64,000 nt of DNA from Roseateles amylovorans (GTDB lineage: Bacteria; Pseudomonadota; Gammaproteobacteria; Burkholderiales; Burkholderiaceae_C). The translations under genes were made by a program, and so were the position numbers. This document shows positions 34,631 to 43,940 of this stretch, piece by piece (positions within the stretch are counted from its first letter, which is position 1; every line of letters begins with the position of its first letter). The notes under the pieces were generated by a model, which worked only from the letters and a program-made list of their open reading frames with translations, had not been told where the DNA came from and did no database searches. The DNA lies in assembly GCF_025398155.2 (NCBI RefSeq), contig NZ_CP104562.2:6200001-6264000 (forward strand). Direction: 5' to 3'.

Positions 34631-36349
34631 TCAGTCGACCAGCAAGACCTTGCGACGCTGCGCCAGCCAGCCGTCGATGCGGGGGCCGTACAGCTCGTCG
34701 ATGCGGTTGCGGCGCACCTTGAAGGTGGGGGTGATCAGGCCGTTGTCGACGGTCCACGGCGCGCTGACGGCCACCAGGCAGTCCAGTTGCTCATGCGGAT
34801 CGAGCTTGGCGTTCACCGCCTGCAGATGCCGCTCCAGTTCGGCGACCAACTGTTCGCGGGTGCCGGGCTGTGCCGCGCGGCGCACGGCCTCGGGTGACAG
34901 CATGGCGATGCCGATCGGCTGCGCCAGATTGGCGCCGGTCACCGCGCAGGCCTCCAGGGCCGGGTTCATGGCCAGACGGTCCTCGATCGGCGCCGGCGAC
35001 ACATACTTGCCCTTGCTGGTCTTGAACAGATCCTTGACCCGTCCGGTGATGCGCACGCAGCCCGCCAGCGCGCCCTTGTCGGAGATCTCCGCCTTGTCGC
35101 CGGTGTGCAGCCAGCCATCGGCCGTCAGGGTCTCCTGGGTGAGTTCGGCCTGCTTGTAGTAGCCCAGCATCAGTGCCGGGCTCTTCATCTGCAGCTCGCC
35201 GGTGATCGGGTCCAGACGGGTCTGCACGCCGTCATAGGCCGGGCCGACGCTGCCAGTCTGGTCCTTGCCGGGCACGGTGATGTGGGAGACCGCCAGGTTC
35301 TCGGTCATGCCGTAGCCCTCGTTGATCGGCAGGCCCAGCTCGCGGTACCACTTCAACAGCGCGACCGGCATCGGTGCCGCACCGCCGGCGGCCAGGCGGC
35401 ACTGGTCCAGGCCCAGCGCCTTGAGGATTTTGCGACGCACCAGTCCGCCGATGATCGGCAGGCGGGTCAGCAGATCGAACTTCCGGGGTGGCAGCTTGGC
35501 ATGCACCCCTTGCTGGAACTTGGTCCACAGACGAGGCACCGAGAAGAAGACGGTGGGCCGCGCGCGTTGCAGATCGGCGGCGAAGGTCTCCAGGCTCTCG
35601 GCGAAGAAGACCAGCATGCCGGTGCGCAACCAGCCGTGCTCCACCAGCACCCGCTCCACCACATGCGCCAGCGGCAGGTAGGACAGCATGCGGTCGTCCT
35701 CGCTCAGCGGGACCCGTTTCAGGCCGGACTGGATGGCCCAGGCGAAGCTGCCGAAGGTGTGCATCACGCCCTTGGGCATGCCGGTGGTGCCGGAGGTGTA
35801 GATGATGGTGGCCAACTCGTCCGCGCCGCGGGTGGGGTTGCCCTTGAGCGGATCGGTGCCGTAGCAGATGGCGTCCCAGGTGTCGTAATCGTCCAGCGTC
35901 TCTTCGGGCGAAACCGGGTAGCTGATGCAGGGCAGCGAAGCGGGGACCCCGGCCTTCATCCCGTCCCAGCCGTCCAGCTTGCCGACGAACAACAGCTTGG
36001 CTTCGCTGTGGGTCAGGATTTGCGAGACGGTGTCGGCGGCCAGCGTGGGATACAGCGGCACCGACACATAACCGGCCATCCAGATCGCCAGGTCGCTCAT
36101 CAGCCACCAGGCGCAGTTCTTGGACAGGATCGCGATCCGCGCCCCCGGCTCCCACCCCTGTTCCAGACCCAGGGTCTTCAGGTGAGCCGCCATCCGGCGC
36201 ACCTGATCGCCCAGTTCACCCCAGCTGAAATCCTGCACCCGACTGCCGCCCATCGGCTGGCGCAGCGCGACGCGCGTCGGCGCGTCCTGCTCCCAGTGAT
36301 AGAGGCGCTGCAGCGCCAGGGTATCGGCGGAAAGACGGGGAGCGGACAT
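34631..36349 (-). CDS. Long-chain acyl-CoA synthetase (AMP-forming)
   Basis: This 572-residue enzyme activates fatty acids to acyl-CoA through an acyl-adenylate. It belongs to the ANL superfamily: P-loop TIIYTSGTTGMPKGVMHTF, the A5 motif NEGYGMTENLAVSH, A7 with DGWLHTGDKAEI, and the hinge ITGRVKDLFKTSKGKYVSP with the catalytic Lys region. Sequence flavour is that of FAA1/FadD15-like long-chain ligases. The ATG at 36349 has AAGGAG eight bases upstream. The in-frame upstream extension is Arg/Ser-rich and not coding-like. The 299-bp gap to trpS holds no recognisable feature. Confidence 0.92.
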   Translation of the reverse strand: MSAPRLSADTLALQRLYHWEQDAPTRVALRQPMGGSRVQDFSWGELGDQVRRMAAHLKTLGLEQGWEPGARIAILSKNCAWWLMSDLAIWMAGYVSVPLYPTLAADTVSQILTHSEAKLLFVGKLDGWDGMKAGVPASLPCISYPVSPEETLDDYDTWDAICYGTDPLKGNPTRGADELATIIYTSGTTGMPKGVMHTFGSFAWAIQSGLKRVPLSEDDRMLSYLPLAHVVERVLVEHGWLRTGMLVFFAESLETFAADLQRARPTVFFSVPRLWTKFQQGVHAKLPPRKFDLLTRLPIIGGLVRRKILKALGLDQCRLAAGGAAPMPVALLKWYRELGLPINEGYGMTENLAVSHITVPGKDQTGSVGPAYDGVQTRLDPITGELQMKSPALMLGYYKQAELTQETLTADGWLHTGDKAEISDKGALAGCVRITGRVKDLFKTSKGKYVSPAPIEDRLAMNPALEACAVTGANLAQPIGIAMLSPEAVRRAAQPGTREQLVAELERHLQAVNAKLDPHEQLDCLVAVSAPWTVDNGLITPTFKVRRNRIDELYGPRIDGWLAQRRKVLLVD

Positions 36350-36648
36350 CGACAGGTCTCCTTGTTGTGATGGGGTGCAAAGCGATGCGGAAGGCGCCTG
36401 CGGCAGACGCTTCCGACAGACGTCTCGGTCGGACGCCTTGGATCGACGGCTCAAAGGAACGCCTGAAAGCCTCGAAAGTCTCGGAGACTACGGCCTGAGG
36501 CGGCACACGATCGAGCGGTTTCCGGCGATGTGCGTGATCGAGTTCTCGGGGTTCCCTGATCGCAGCGTACGCTGAGACCCGAATCGGCGTACGAAGGGCG
36601 GGTTCAGCGGCGCCGCGCAAGGGCGCCTTCGCCAGCACCGCCGGCGGT

Positions 36649-37968
36649 TCAGCCCTTGCGGGCCGCCGCTTCCAGCTCGGCCGCGACCAGGGCCGCCAGG
36701 GCCTCGTCGAGCACCGACACATCGCCCTCGCGGGTGACCGGTGCGTCGGCCAAGGCCGCCGTCCCCTCGCGCTTGAGTCGCGACACCCATTGGCCGGCGT
36801 CCTTGCCCTGGGCCAGGCCCTGGCTTTGCAGCAGCAAGGCACCGTCCGCCGCCAGCAGCTTGAAATAGAACAGGCCGTCGGACTCGCGGTATTGCTTGAA
36901 GGTCGGCAGCGCGGACTTGACCTTCGCCGCCGCCGCCACCGGCGCCGCCAGCGGCTGGAAGCGACGCAGGCCCACCGCTTCCCGCGCCTGCTGCAGCAAC
37001 GGCGCGGCCAGGGCGCGCGCCTTGGCTGCGCCTTCCATGAGGATGGCTTCGATGCGCTCCGGATGGGCCATCAGCTCGTCGTACTGGGCGCGCATCGGGC
37101 CGATTTCGGCATCGATCACCGCGAACAGCTGATCCTTGGCTTCGCCCCAGGACAGGCCGGCCCGCAGCGCCTCGCGGAAAGCCAGGCGCTGCGCGGGCGT
37201 GGCGAAGGCGTCGTAGATCTGGACCAGGTGGGAGCCCTCGGTCTCCTTGGGTTCTCCCGGCAGACGGGAGTCGGTGACGATCTTGGAGATCGCTTCGCGC
37301 AAGGCCTTGGCGCCGCCTTCGAACAACGGGATGACGTTGTCGTAGCTCTTGGACATCTTGCGGCCGTCCAACCCGGGCAGCAGCTCCATCTCCTGGTCGA
37401 TGCTGGCCTCGGGCAGCACGAAGAGGTCGCGGCCCTGGGTGAAGGTGTGATTGAAGCGCTGGGCCACGTCGCGTGCCATCTCGATGTGCTGCGCCTGGTC
37501 CTTGCCCACCGGCACGCGATGGGCGTTGAACATCAGGATGTCCGCCGCCATCAGGATCGGGTAGCTGTACAGGCCCATGGTGATGCCGGCGTCCGGATCC
37601 TCGCCGGCCGCCAGGTTGGCATCGACCGACGCCTTGTACGCATGCGCCCGGTTCATCTGACCCTTGGAGGTGACGCAGGTCAGCAGCCAGGTGAGCTCGG
37701 GAATCTCGGGGATGTCGCTCTGGCGATAGAACACGACACGCTGGGTGTCCAGGCCGGCAGCCAGCCAGGTGGCGGCGATCTGCAGGCGCGAGCGCTCGAT
37801 GCGGTCCGGCTCGTCGCACTTGATCAGCGCGTGGTAGTCGGCCATGAAGAAGAAGCTCTCGGCGCCGGGCTCGCGGCTGGCCTCGATGGCACGGCGCACC
37901 GCGCCGACATAGTTGCCGAGGTGCAGGGTGCCGGTGGTGGTGATGCCGGTCAGGACACGCAGGGTCAT
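36649..37968 (-). CDS. trpS: Tryptophanyl-tRNA synthetase with C-terminal extension
   Basis: This 439-residue class I aminoacyl-tRNA synthetase (E. coli TrpS is 334) starts MTLRVLTGITTTGTLHLGNY, where TLHLGN is the HIGH equivalent. KMSKS is at 204-208. The enzyme core ends near residue 340. The remaining ~100 residues hold a separate module, LPTFKQYRESDGLFYFKLLA then LLLQSQGLAQGKDAGQWV (about 354-395). It looks like a DUF1508/YegP-type small beta domain, followed by a helical tail. The ATG at 37968 is placed by homology to the TrpS N-terminus. It lies 94 bp downstream of psd on the same strand. Confidence 0.93.
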   Translation of the reverse strand: MTLRVLTGITTTGTLHLGNYVGAVRRAIEASREPGAESFFFMADYHALIKCDEPDRIERSRLQIAATWLAAGLDTQRVVFYRQSDIPEIPELTWLLTCVTSKGQMNRAHAYKASVDANLAAGEDPDAGITMGLYSYPILMAADILMFNAHRVPVGKDQAQHIEMARDVAQRFNHTFTQGRDLFVLPEASIDQEMELLPGLDGRKMSKSYDNVIPLFEGGAKALREAISKIVTDSRLPGEPKETEGSHLVQIYDAFATPAQRLAFREALRAGLSWGEAKDQLFAVIDAEIGPMRAQYDELMAHPERIEAILMEGAAKARALAAPLLQQAREAVGLRRFQPLAAPVAAAAKVKSALPTFKQYRESDGLFYFKLLAADGALLLQSQGLAQGKDAGQWVSRLKREGTAALADAPVTREGDVSVLDEALAALVAAELEAAARKG

Positions 37969-38062
37969 GGGAGCTCGTTCGCTACGGTTCGCAAAACGCC
38001 GATTCTCCCGCAAAGGCCGGGCAGCGGCGACAGCCGCTGGCGCAATGGCCACAGGCCGGCGC

Positions 38063-38908
38063 TCAGCCCCGCGTCGCCATCGCCTCGCCCAGACGGATCG
38101 CGCCGCCGGGCTGCCAGCCCGGATTGAACTGCAGCGGCCCCTGCGGGAACAGCATCACGACCGTCGAGCCCAGCAGGAAGCGGCCCATCTCGGCGCCCTG
38201 CGCATAGCGGAAGGCCTGGTCCTCGTAATGCCATTGGCGCACCCGGCCCGGACGGGGCGGATTGACCATGCCGTGCCACACCGTGGCCATCGAGCCGACG
38301 ATGGTCGCCCCCACCAGCACCAGCACCCACGGCCCGTGCTCGCCCTCGAACACGCAGACGACGCGCTCATTGCGGGCGAACAGGCCCGGGACGCCGCGCG
38401 CGGTGGTGGGATTGACCGAGAACAGGTCGCCCGGGACATGGATCATCCGCAGCAGGCGTCCAGCGCAGGGCATGTGGATGCGGTGGTAGTCGCGCGGGCT
38501 GAGGTAGAGCGTCGCGAAATGACCATCCCGGAACTGCGCGGCCAGTTGCTGGTCGCCACCGACCAGCGCCGTCGTCGAGTATTGGTGACCCTTGGCCTGG
38601 AAGATCTGATCGGCCCGGATCGGGCCGAACTGGCTGATGGCGCCATCCACCGGACAGATCAGCGGCGCATCGGCCAGCGGCCGGGCATCCGGCTTGAGCG
38701 CCCGGGTGAAGAAGTCGTTGAACGTGGGATAGGCCGCGGGATCGGGCTCCACCGCCTCGGCCATGTTCACGCCGTAGCGCTCGATGAACCGACGGATGGT
38801 CCAGGTCGTGAAACCGCCGAGTTCCGCGCTGGAGAGCCGGCCGGCCAAGCGGGTCAGCAGCCGCTTGGGCAGCAGGTATTGCGGGAGAACGGCAAGGCGA
38901 TCGGACAC
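38063..38908 (-). CDS. psd: Phosphatidylserine decarboxylase proenzyme
   Basis: This 281-residue proenzyme makes phosphatidylethanolamine at the inner membrane. The self-cleavage site LGST is present near residue 246-249 (FLLGSTVVML), and Ser becomes the pyruvoyl group of the alpha chain. Other family segments are YPTFNDFFTRALKP, PVDGAISQFG and SPRDYHRIHMP with the catalytic His. The GTG at 38908 gives VSDRLAVLPQYLLP, the normal N-terminus. A much longer in-frame reading runs antisense through the gene at 39179 and is rejected. It is upstream of trpS on the same strand. Confidence 0.95.
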   Translation of the reverse strand: MSDRLAVLPQYLLPKRLLTRLAGRLSSAELGGFTTWTIRRFIERYGVNMAEAVEPDPAAYPTFNDFFTRALKPDARPLADAPLICPVDGAISQFGPIRADQIFQAKGHQYSTTALVGGDQQLAAQFRDGHFATLYLSPRDYHRIHMPCAGRLLRMIHVPGDLFSVNPTTARGVPGLFARNERVVCVFEGEHGPWVLVLVGATIVGSMATVWHGMVNPPRPGRVRQWHYEDQAFRYAQGAEMGRFLLGSTVVMLFPQGPLQFNPGWQPGGAIRLGEAMATRG

Positions 38909-39178
38909 GGCGGCGTGGTGGGAACCAAAGGGAGCGGATTCTAGGCGGGCAACCGCCATGCCCAATCCGGGTTCGCCCGCCCGTGCGCTGCTGCGCCTCC
39001 GTCCATCCTGCGGCGATGCCGCAGCCGGCCATCGCCCGCTACCATGGCGCCTTGCGCCGCACCCGCCGGGTCCGCCGCGCCCGCCGTGGAGAACCCGCGG
39101 TCGGGGGCGGGCGCCGGGCTGCGGTGTCTGCTCGCCCCGTTTCCCACCGTCCAGAGAGGCCGCCCGGCCGCATCGCCC

Positions 39179-41497
39179 ATGGAAATCTACCTCGACGCCA
39201 ATGCCACCACCCCGGTGCTGGCCCAGGCCCGCGCCGCCGCGCTGGCCGTCATGGACCAGGACTTCGGCAATCCCAGCAGCATCCACAGCACGGGATTGAA
39301 GGCGCGGGCGTTGATGGATGCCGTACGCGCACGGGCCCGTCGCGTGCTGGGCCTGAACACTGGGGAGCTGCTGTTCCTCAGCGGCGCGACCGAAGGCATC
39401 CAAACGGCGGTGCTGTCCGCACTGGGCGCACTGCGGGAGCGACGTGCGAGCTCGGAGGGCGCCACGGCGGACATCCGCTGGCTGCTCTACGGCGCCACCG
39501 AACACAAGGCGGTGCCCGAGGCGCTGCGCCACTGGAACCGCCTGCTGGGCCTGGACCTGGAGGTCAAGGCCATCCCGGTCGGCGAGGATGGCCGGCACGA
39601 CCTCGACTGGCTGCGCGCTCACGCCGCCCAGGCCGGCATGATCTGCACGATGGCGGCGAACAACGAGACCGGCGTCATCAGCGACCTGGAGGGCATTGCC
39701 GCAGTGATCGCCGACATCGGCGCGCCCTCGGACCGCACGGCACACCGCCCATTCTGGATGGTCGACGGGGTCCAGGCCCTGGGCAAACTGCCGCTGCAAC
39801 TGGAGGCACGGGGCATCGACTATGCGCCGTTCTCCGGTCACAAACTCTATGCGCCCAAGGGCATCGGCCTGCTGTATGTGCGTGCCGGCGCGCCCTTCAC
39901 ACCGCTGCTGGCCGGCGGGGGACAGGAGAGCGCGCTGCGCTCGGGCACCGAAAACATGTCGGGCATTGCCGCGCTGGGCGCGGTGCTGGCGGCACTCGAA
40001 GAAGGCCGTGACTTCCGCGACGGCGCCACGCTGCTGGCCTACCGCGACCGGCTCACCCTGGCCCTGCGCGAGGCCTTCCCCGACCTGCGCTTCAATGCGC
40101 CGCCGGCGCTGTGCCTGCCGACCACGCTGAATTTCTCGGTCCCGGGCCTGAGCTCCAAGCTGCTGCTGGACCTGTTCGACGCGGCCGACGTCCGGGTGAG
40201 CGGCGGCTCCGCCTGCAGCGCGGCCAAGGCCCAACCCAGCTATGTGCTGGAGGCGATGGGGCTGCCCGCTTCGCAGACGGCCTCCGCGGTGCGCCTGTCC
40301 TTCGGCCCGGCCGCGGACGACGCCTTCATTCGCGAGGCCTGTGCCCGGATCCGCGCCTGCGGTGAGGCCTTGCGGGAAAACTGCCTGAGCCCCACGGGCA
40401 ACCAGCCCTTGCCCGCCGACGGCGTGACCCGATTCGTCGTCGATGGGGCCTGCTGCTGGCTGATCGCCGATGCCGCCAGCAGACGCTGCGTCGTCATCGA
40501 TCCGCTGCCGGAGTTGAACGACCGGCTGTCGCAATGGCTGCGCTGTCAGGGTTATGCGTTGGCCGCCGTGCTGGACACCCACAGCCATGGCGACCATGCC
40601 TCATCGGCGGCCACGCTGCGCGCGGCGGTACCAGAGCTGCTCACGCCCGGCGAGGTGGATGGCCTGGGCTGGCCGCTGGCTGACGGCCGCCACGAGCGGC
40701 TCACGGCCCTGGTCCTGGGCGATCGGCGCCTCACCCGCCTGCCGATCCCGGGTCACACCGAGGATTCAACCGCCTACCTGCTGCACGAGTCGCAGGGCCT
40801 GACCACCGCCTTCGTCGGCGACATGGTGATGCCCGGTGCGCTGGGCCGCAGCGACTTCGACCAGAGCGCCCCACTGGCGTACCGCGACTCGCTGCGCCAG
40901 CTGGCGGAGGTGGTCGGCCCGCATTGCGTCCTGGCGCCGGCCCATGACTATGACAACCGTTTCGCCAGCACCCTGAGCGCGGAATCCGCGCTCCAGCCCC
41001 TGCTGGCCCATGCCCTGCGCGGCACGCTGGATGCGCAGGCCTTCGCCGCCGCCAAGGCCGGGCTGGAGCGCCACCTCGCGCTGACCGAGTACCAGACCAT
41101 GGCCTGCGGCGCCCGCGTCGACAGCCGCCGTTTCGAGGTCGACACCGAGGTCGACATCGCGGCCTTGCGCGATCTGCTGGAGCGCCATCCCCAGGCCCGG
41201 CTGATCGATGTGCGCGAGCCCTACGAACAGCGCCTGAGCCTGCTGCCCGACCTGCCGGAACGCGGCGCGGGCCATCGGCTGCAGGCCACGCCGCTGTCGC
41301 GGCTGGTGGACGCCTTGCCCGAATGGCTGTCCCTGCCGGCGGACCAGCCCCTGGTGTTCTTCTGCCGCAGCGGCAACCGCAGTGCGCAGGCGGCGCTGGC
41401 GCTGCGCCGTCTCGGCCATGAGGCGGCCTTCACCCTGGCCGGCGGCCTGGCGCTGTGGCCGAAGGAGTCGGCCCTCGATTCCGCCCTTTACGTGTGA
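39179..41497 (+). CDS. Cysteine desulfurase - MBL-fold - rhodanese fusion protein
   Basis: This 772-residue protein has three complete sulfur-handling domains. Residues 1-400 are a NifS/IscS-type class V PLP enzyme with MEIYLDANATTPV, PLP-lysine K222 in SGHKLYAPKG and the persulfide cysteine C346 in SGGSACSAAK. Residues ~410-650 are a metallo-beta-lactamase fold with THSHGDH (468-473), H525 in GHTEDS, D548 and H589, as in GloB/persulfide dioxygenase-like proteins. Residues ~655-772 are a rhodanese domain with LIDVREPYE and active-site C729 in CRSGNR. The likely logic is to generate persulfide from cysteine and transfer or oxidise it within one chain. The next gene is trhO, itself rhodanese-based. 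The reading frame is unbroken and high-GC throughout. Confidence 0.9.
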   Translation: MEIYLDANATTPVLAQARAAALAVMDQDFGNPSSIHSTGLKARALMDAVRARARRVLGLNTGELLFLSGATEGIQTAVLSALGALRERRASSEGATADIRWLLYGATEHKAVPEALRHWNRLLGLDLEVKAIPVGEDGRHDLDWLRAHAAQAGMICTMAANNETGVISDLEGIAAVIADIGAPSDRTAHRPFWMVDGVQALGKLPLQLEARGIDYAPFSGHKLYAPKGIGLLYVRAGAPFTPLLAGGGQESALRSGTENMSGIAALGAVLAALEEGRDFRDGATLLAYRDRLTLALREAFPDLRFNAPPALCLPTTLNFSVPGLSSKLLLDLFDAADVRVSGGSACSAAKAQPSYVLEAMGLPASQTASAVRLSFGPAADDAFIREACARIRACGEALRENCLSPTGNQPLPADGVTRFVVDGACCWLIADAASRRCVVIDPLPELNDRLSQWLRCQGYALAAVLDTHSHGDHASSAATLRAAVPELLTPGEVDGLGWPLADGRHERLTALVLGDRRLTRLPIPGHTEDSTAYLLHESQGLTTAFVGDMVMPGALGRSDFDQSAPLAYRDSLRQLAEVVGPHCVLAPAHDYDNRFASTLSAESALQPLLAHALRGTLDAQAFAAAKAGLERHLALTEYQTMACGARVDSRRFEVDTEVDIAALRDLLERHPQARLIDVREPYEQRLSLLPDLPERGAGHRLQATPLSRLVDALPEWLSLPADQPLVFFCRSGNRSAQAALALRRLGHEAAFTLAGGLALWPKESALDSALYV

Positions 41498-41570
41498 CCT
41501 GTCACGGCCGCGGGTCGCGCGCGGCCCCGGCAATCTTCGAGAAGTACCCGGCGTGACGCGCCTGTCCCCC

Positions 41571-42431
41571 ATGTCCGATCCCATCGCACCCACCGCCCCG
41601 ACAGATGCCGCCTCAGGGCCGGCGCATGAGCACAGCTCGTTCTACAAGTTTGTCGCGCTGCGCGAGACCCGGGCGCTCGCGCAGCGGCTGCGCGATGTCT
41701 ACGAGGCGCTCGGGCGCTTGGTGGGGGGCAATGTGCTGCTGGCGCCGGAGGGGGTGACCGGTGCGATTGGCGGGCCGCCGCAGGCGCTGGCGGCCTTTGA
41801 AGCCGCGCTGCGTGCCGAACCCGAGTTTGCGGACCTGCATTTCAAGCGCAGCTTCTGCGCGACGCGACCCTTCACCTTGCTGAAGGTACACGAGAAGCCG
41901 GAGCTGGTGGCCTTCGGGCTGCCGGACGTCACCGGCCTGGCCGATGCCCGGGACACCCATGTCTCGCCGCGCGAATGGCGCGAGCTGATCCGGCGTGACG
42001 ATGTGGTGGTGCTGGACAACCGCAACCACTTCGAATTCGAGCTGGGCCATTTCGAGGGCGCGATCGATCCCGACGTGCGTCACTTCCGGGATTTTCCGGC
42101 CTATGTGGCGGCCCATGCGGACGGCTGGAAGCGTGAAGGCAAGACGGTGGCGATGTACTGCACCGGCGGCATCCGCTGCGAAAAGCTGTCGGGCTGGATG
42201 ATCGACCAGGGCCTGGCGGTACGTCAGCTCGATGGCGGCATCCTCAACTACTTCGAGCAGATGCCCGATGCCGATGCGGACTGGCGGGGCGAGTGCTTTG
42301 TCTTCGACAAGCGGATCGCGATCGACACGCGACGTCAGGAAACCGCCACCACGGCGGAACAGGTGTATGGCGACGACCCGGCCGAAGCCTGGCGGCTGGC
42401 GCGGGCGAAGCGGCTGGATCCGAAGGGCTGA
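41571..42431 (+). CDS. trhO: tRNA uridine-34 hydroxylase, oxygen-dependent (TrhO, rhodanese-type)
   Basis: This 286-residue protein of the UPF0176/YceA family makes 5-hydroxyuridine at position 34 of tRNA. The N-terminal acylphosphatase-like region (SSFYKFVALRE, then LLAPEGVTGAIGG) is followed by a rhodanese domain with VVVLDNRNHFEFELGHFEGA and the active-site Cys197 in MYCTGGIRCEK. The ATG at 41571 gives normal length. It lies 73 bp after the desulfurase-MBL-rhodanese gene on the same strand, so co-expression is likely. Confidence 0.93.
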   Translation: MSDPIAPTAPTDAASGPAHEHSSFYKFVALRETRALAQRLRDVYEALGRLVGGNVLLAPEGVTGAIGGPPQALAAFEAALRAEPEFADLHFKRSFCATRPFTLLKVHEKPELVAFGLPDVTGLADARDTHVSPREWRELIRRDDVVVLDNRNHFEFELGHFEGAIDPDVRHFRDFPAYVAAHADGWKREGKTVAMYCTGGIRCEKLSGWMIDQGLAVRQLDGGILNYFEQMPDADADWRGECFVFDKRIAIDTRRQETATTAEQVYGDDPAEAWRLARAKRLDPKG

Positions 42432-42638
42432 GTTCGACGTCCGACGCGGGGTCCGGGCGGAGGATCAACCGCCGAAAACTTTCTTCCGCCGCCGGATCAA
42501 AGACCCCCTGGCGTCCGATGCCTCGGCCCAGGCAAGATGCGTCTGCATGGCCCGCGCGGGCACCGGACCATCGCACCAGCCGTGATAATCCCGGCACGCC
42601 CACCGACTTCTCTCCTGGTTCGCCTTTGGCGCCACGTC

Positions 42639-43940
42639 ATGTCCAACCTCATCGTCCACGGCGGCTCCCCCCTGAAGGGCCGCATCGTTCCCTCGGCCAA
42701 CAAGAACGCCGTCCTGCCCATCCTGTGCGCCACGCTGCTCACCCGTGAGCCGGTGCGATTGCATGGCGTGCCCGAGATCACCGATGTGAAGAAGATCCTC
42801 GAGGTCTTCCGCAACCTGGGCAGCAGCGTGTCGGTGGACTTCAAGACCGGCATCCTCGACCTGCATCACCTGGACACCCATTTCGATCCGGCCAAGGACC
42901 ACCTGCCCGAAGAAATGCGCAGCTCCATCATGCTGGTGCCCGGCCTGATGGCGCGCTTCGGCGCCGCCCGCATCGAGGACGACGTCAAGGGCTGCACCCT
43001 CGGCGCGCGCGAGATCGATCCGCATGTGGAGGTGTTCGAACGCTTCGGCGCCAGCGTCGACCGCGCCAGCGACGGCCTGCTGCTGAAGGTGGACGGCCAG
43101 CTCAAGGCCAATGACCACTGGACCGATTACGCCTCGGTCACCACCACCGAGAACTTCGTGCTGTGCGCCGCGTTGGCCCACGGCACCTCCACCCTGATGA
43201 ATGCCGCCAGCGAGCCGCATGTGCAGGAGTTCTGCCAGTTCATGCAGATGCTGGGCGCCCGGCTCGAAGGCCTGGGCACCTCCCGGCTGACCATCCACGG
43301 CGTCAAGTCCCTGGGCGGCGGCGAGTTCACCTTCGCCGAAGACTTCCACGAGATCGTCACCTTCCTGGCCCTGGGCGCCATCACCGGCGGCGATGTGCGG
43401 GTCAAGAATTCGCATCCGGAGCAGTTCCCGCTGATCGATCGCACCTTCGCCAAATTCGGCGTGCAGATCATTCATGAGGACGGATGGTCCCGCTCGGTGG
43501 TCGACGGCAAGCTCAAGGTGAAGGAACCCTTCACCCGCAATATCCTGCAGAAGGTGGAAGCCGCGCCGTGGCCTTATCTGCCGGTAGACCTGCTGCCGAT
43601 CTTCGTCGCGCTCGGCGTCAAGGCCGAGGGCAGCGTGATGTTCTGGAACAAGGTCTATGACGGCGCGATGGGCTGGACCACCGAACTCTCGAAGTTTGGC
43701 GCCCATGCCTTCTTGTCCGACCCGCACCGGATGGTCACCTTCGGCGGCAAGACGCTGAGCCCGGCCGAGGTCGAGAGCCCCTACATCATCCGGGTGGCCA
43801 TCGCCCTGCTGATGGTGGCGGCCAGCATTCCCGGCAAGTCGACGATCCGCAATGCGACCCCGGTCCGCCGTGCGCATCCGCAGTTCGCAGAAAACATCAC
43901 CCGGCTGGGTGCCAAGGTGGAATGGGTCGAGGGCGACTGA
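42639..43940 (+). CDS. Divergent MurA-type enolpyruvyl transferase
   Basis: This 433-residue enolpyruvyl transferase of the UDP-GlcNAc 1-carboxyvinyltransferase family starts MSNLIVHGGSPLKG, and the Lys22-Asn23 pair is in ANKNAVLP. The active-site Cys119 is in VKGCTLGARE, a catalytic Asp317 in LPVDLLP (the FPTDMQ position in MurA) and an Arg385 in PYIIRVAIAL (the ADLRAG position). Catalytic residues are kept, but the surrounding motifs differ from canonical MurA, so this is probably a second paralogue rather than the main murA. No division or peptidoglycan genes lie nearby. The next gene overlaps its 3' end. Confidence 0.85.
   Translation: MSNLIVHGGSPLKGRIVPSANKNAVLPILCATLLTREPVRLHGVPEITDVKKILEVFRNLGSSVSVDFKTGILDLHHLDTHFDPAKDHLPEEMRSSIMLVPGLMARFGAARIEDDVKGCTLGAREIDPHVEVFERFGASVDRASDGLLLKVDGQLKANDHWTDYASVTTTENFVLCAALAHGTSTLMNAASEPHVQEFCQFMQMLGARLEGLGTSRLTIHGVKSLGGGEFTFAEDFHEIVTFLALGAITGGDVRVKNSHPEQFPLIDRTFAKFGVQIIHEDGWSRSVVDGKLKVKEPFTRNILQKVEAAPWPYLPVDLLPIFVALGVKAEGSVMFWNKVYDGAMGWTTELSKFGAHAFLSDPHRMVTFGGKTLSPAEVESPYIIRVAIALLMVAASIPGKSTIRNATPVRRAHPQFAENITRLGAKVEWVEGD

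Noticed and set aside
38909..40597. N-terminal extension of psd running antisense through the desulfurase fusion gene
   Set aside because: The extension has no family match and lies opposite a clear gene; the normal Psd N-terminus begins at the GTG at 38908.
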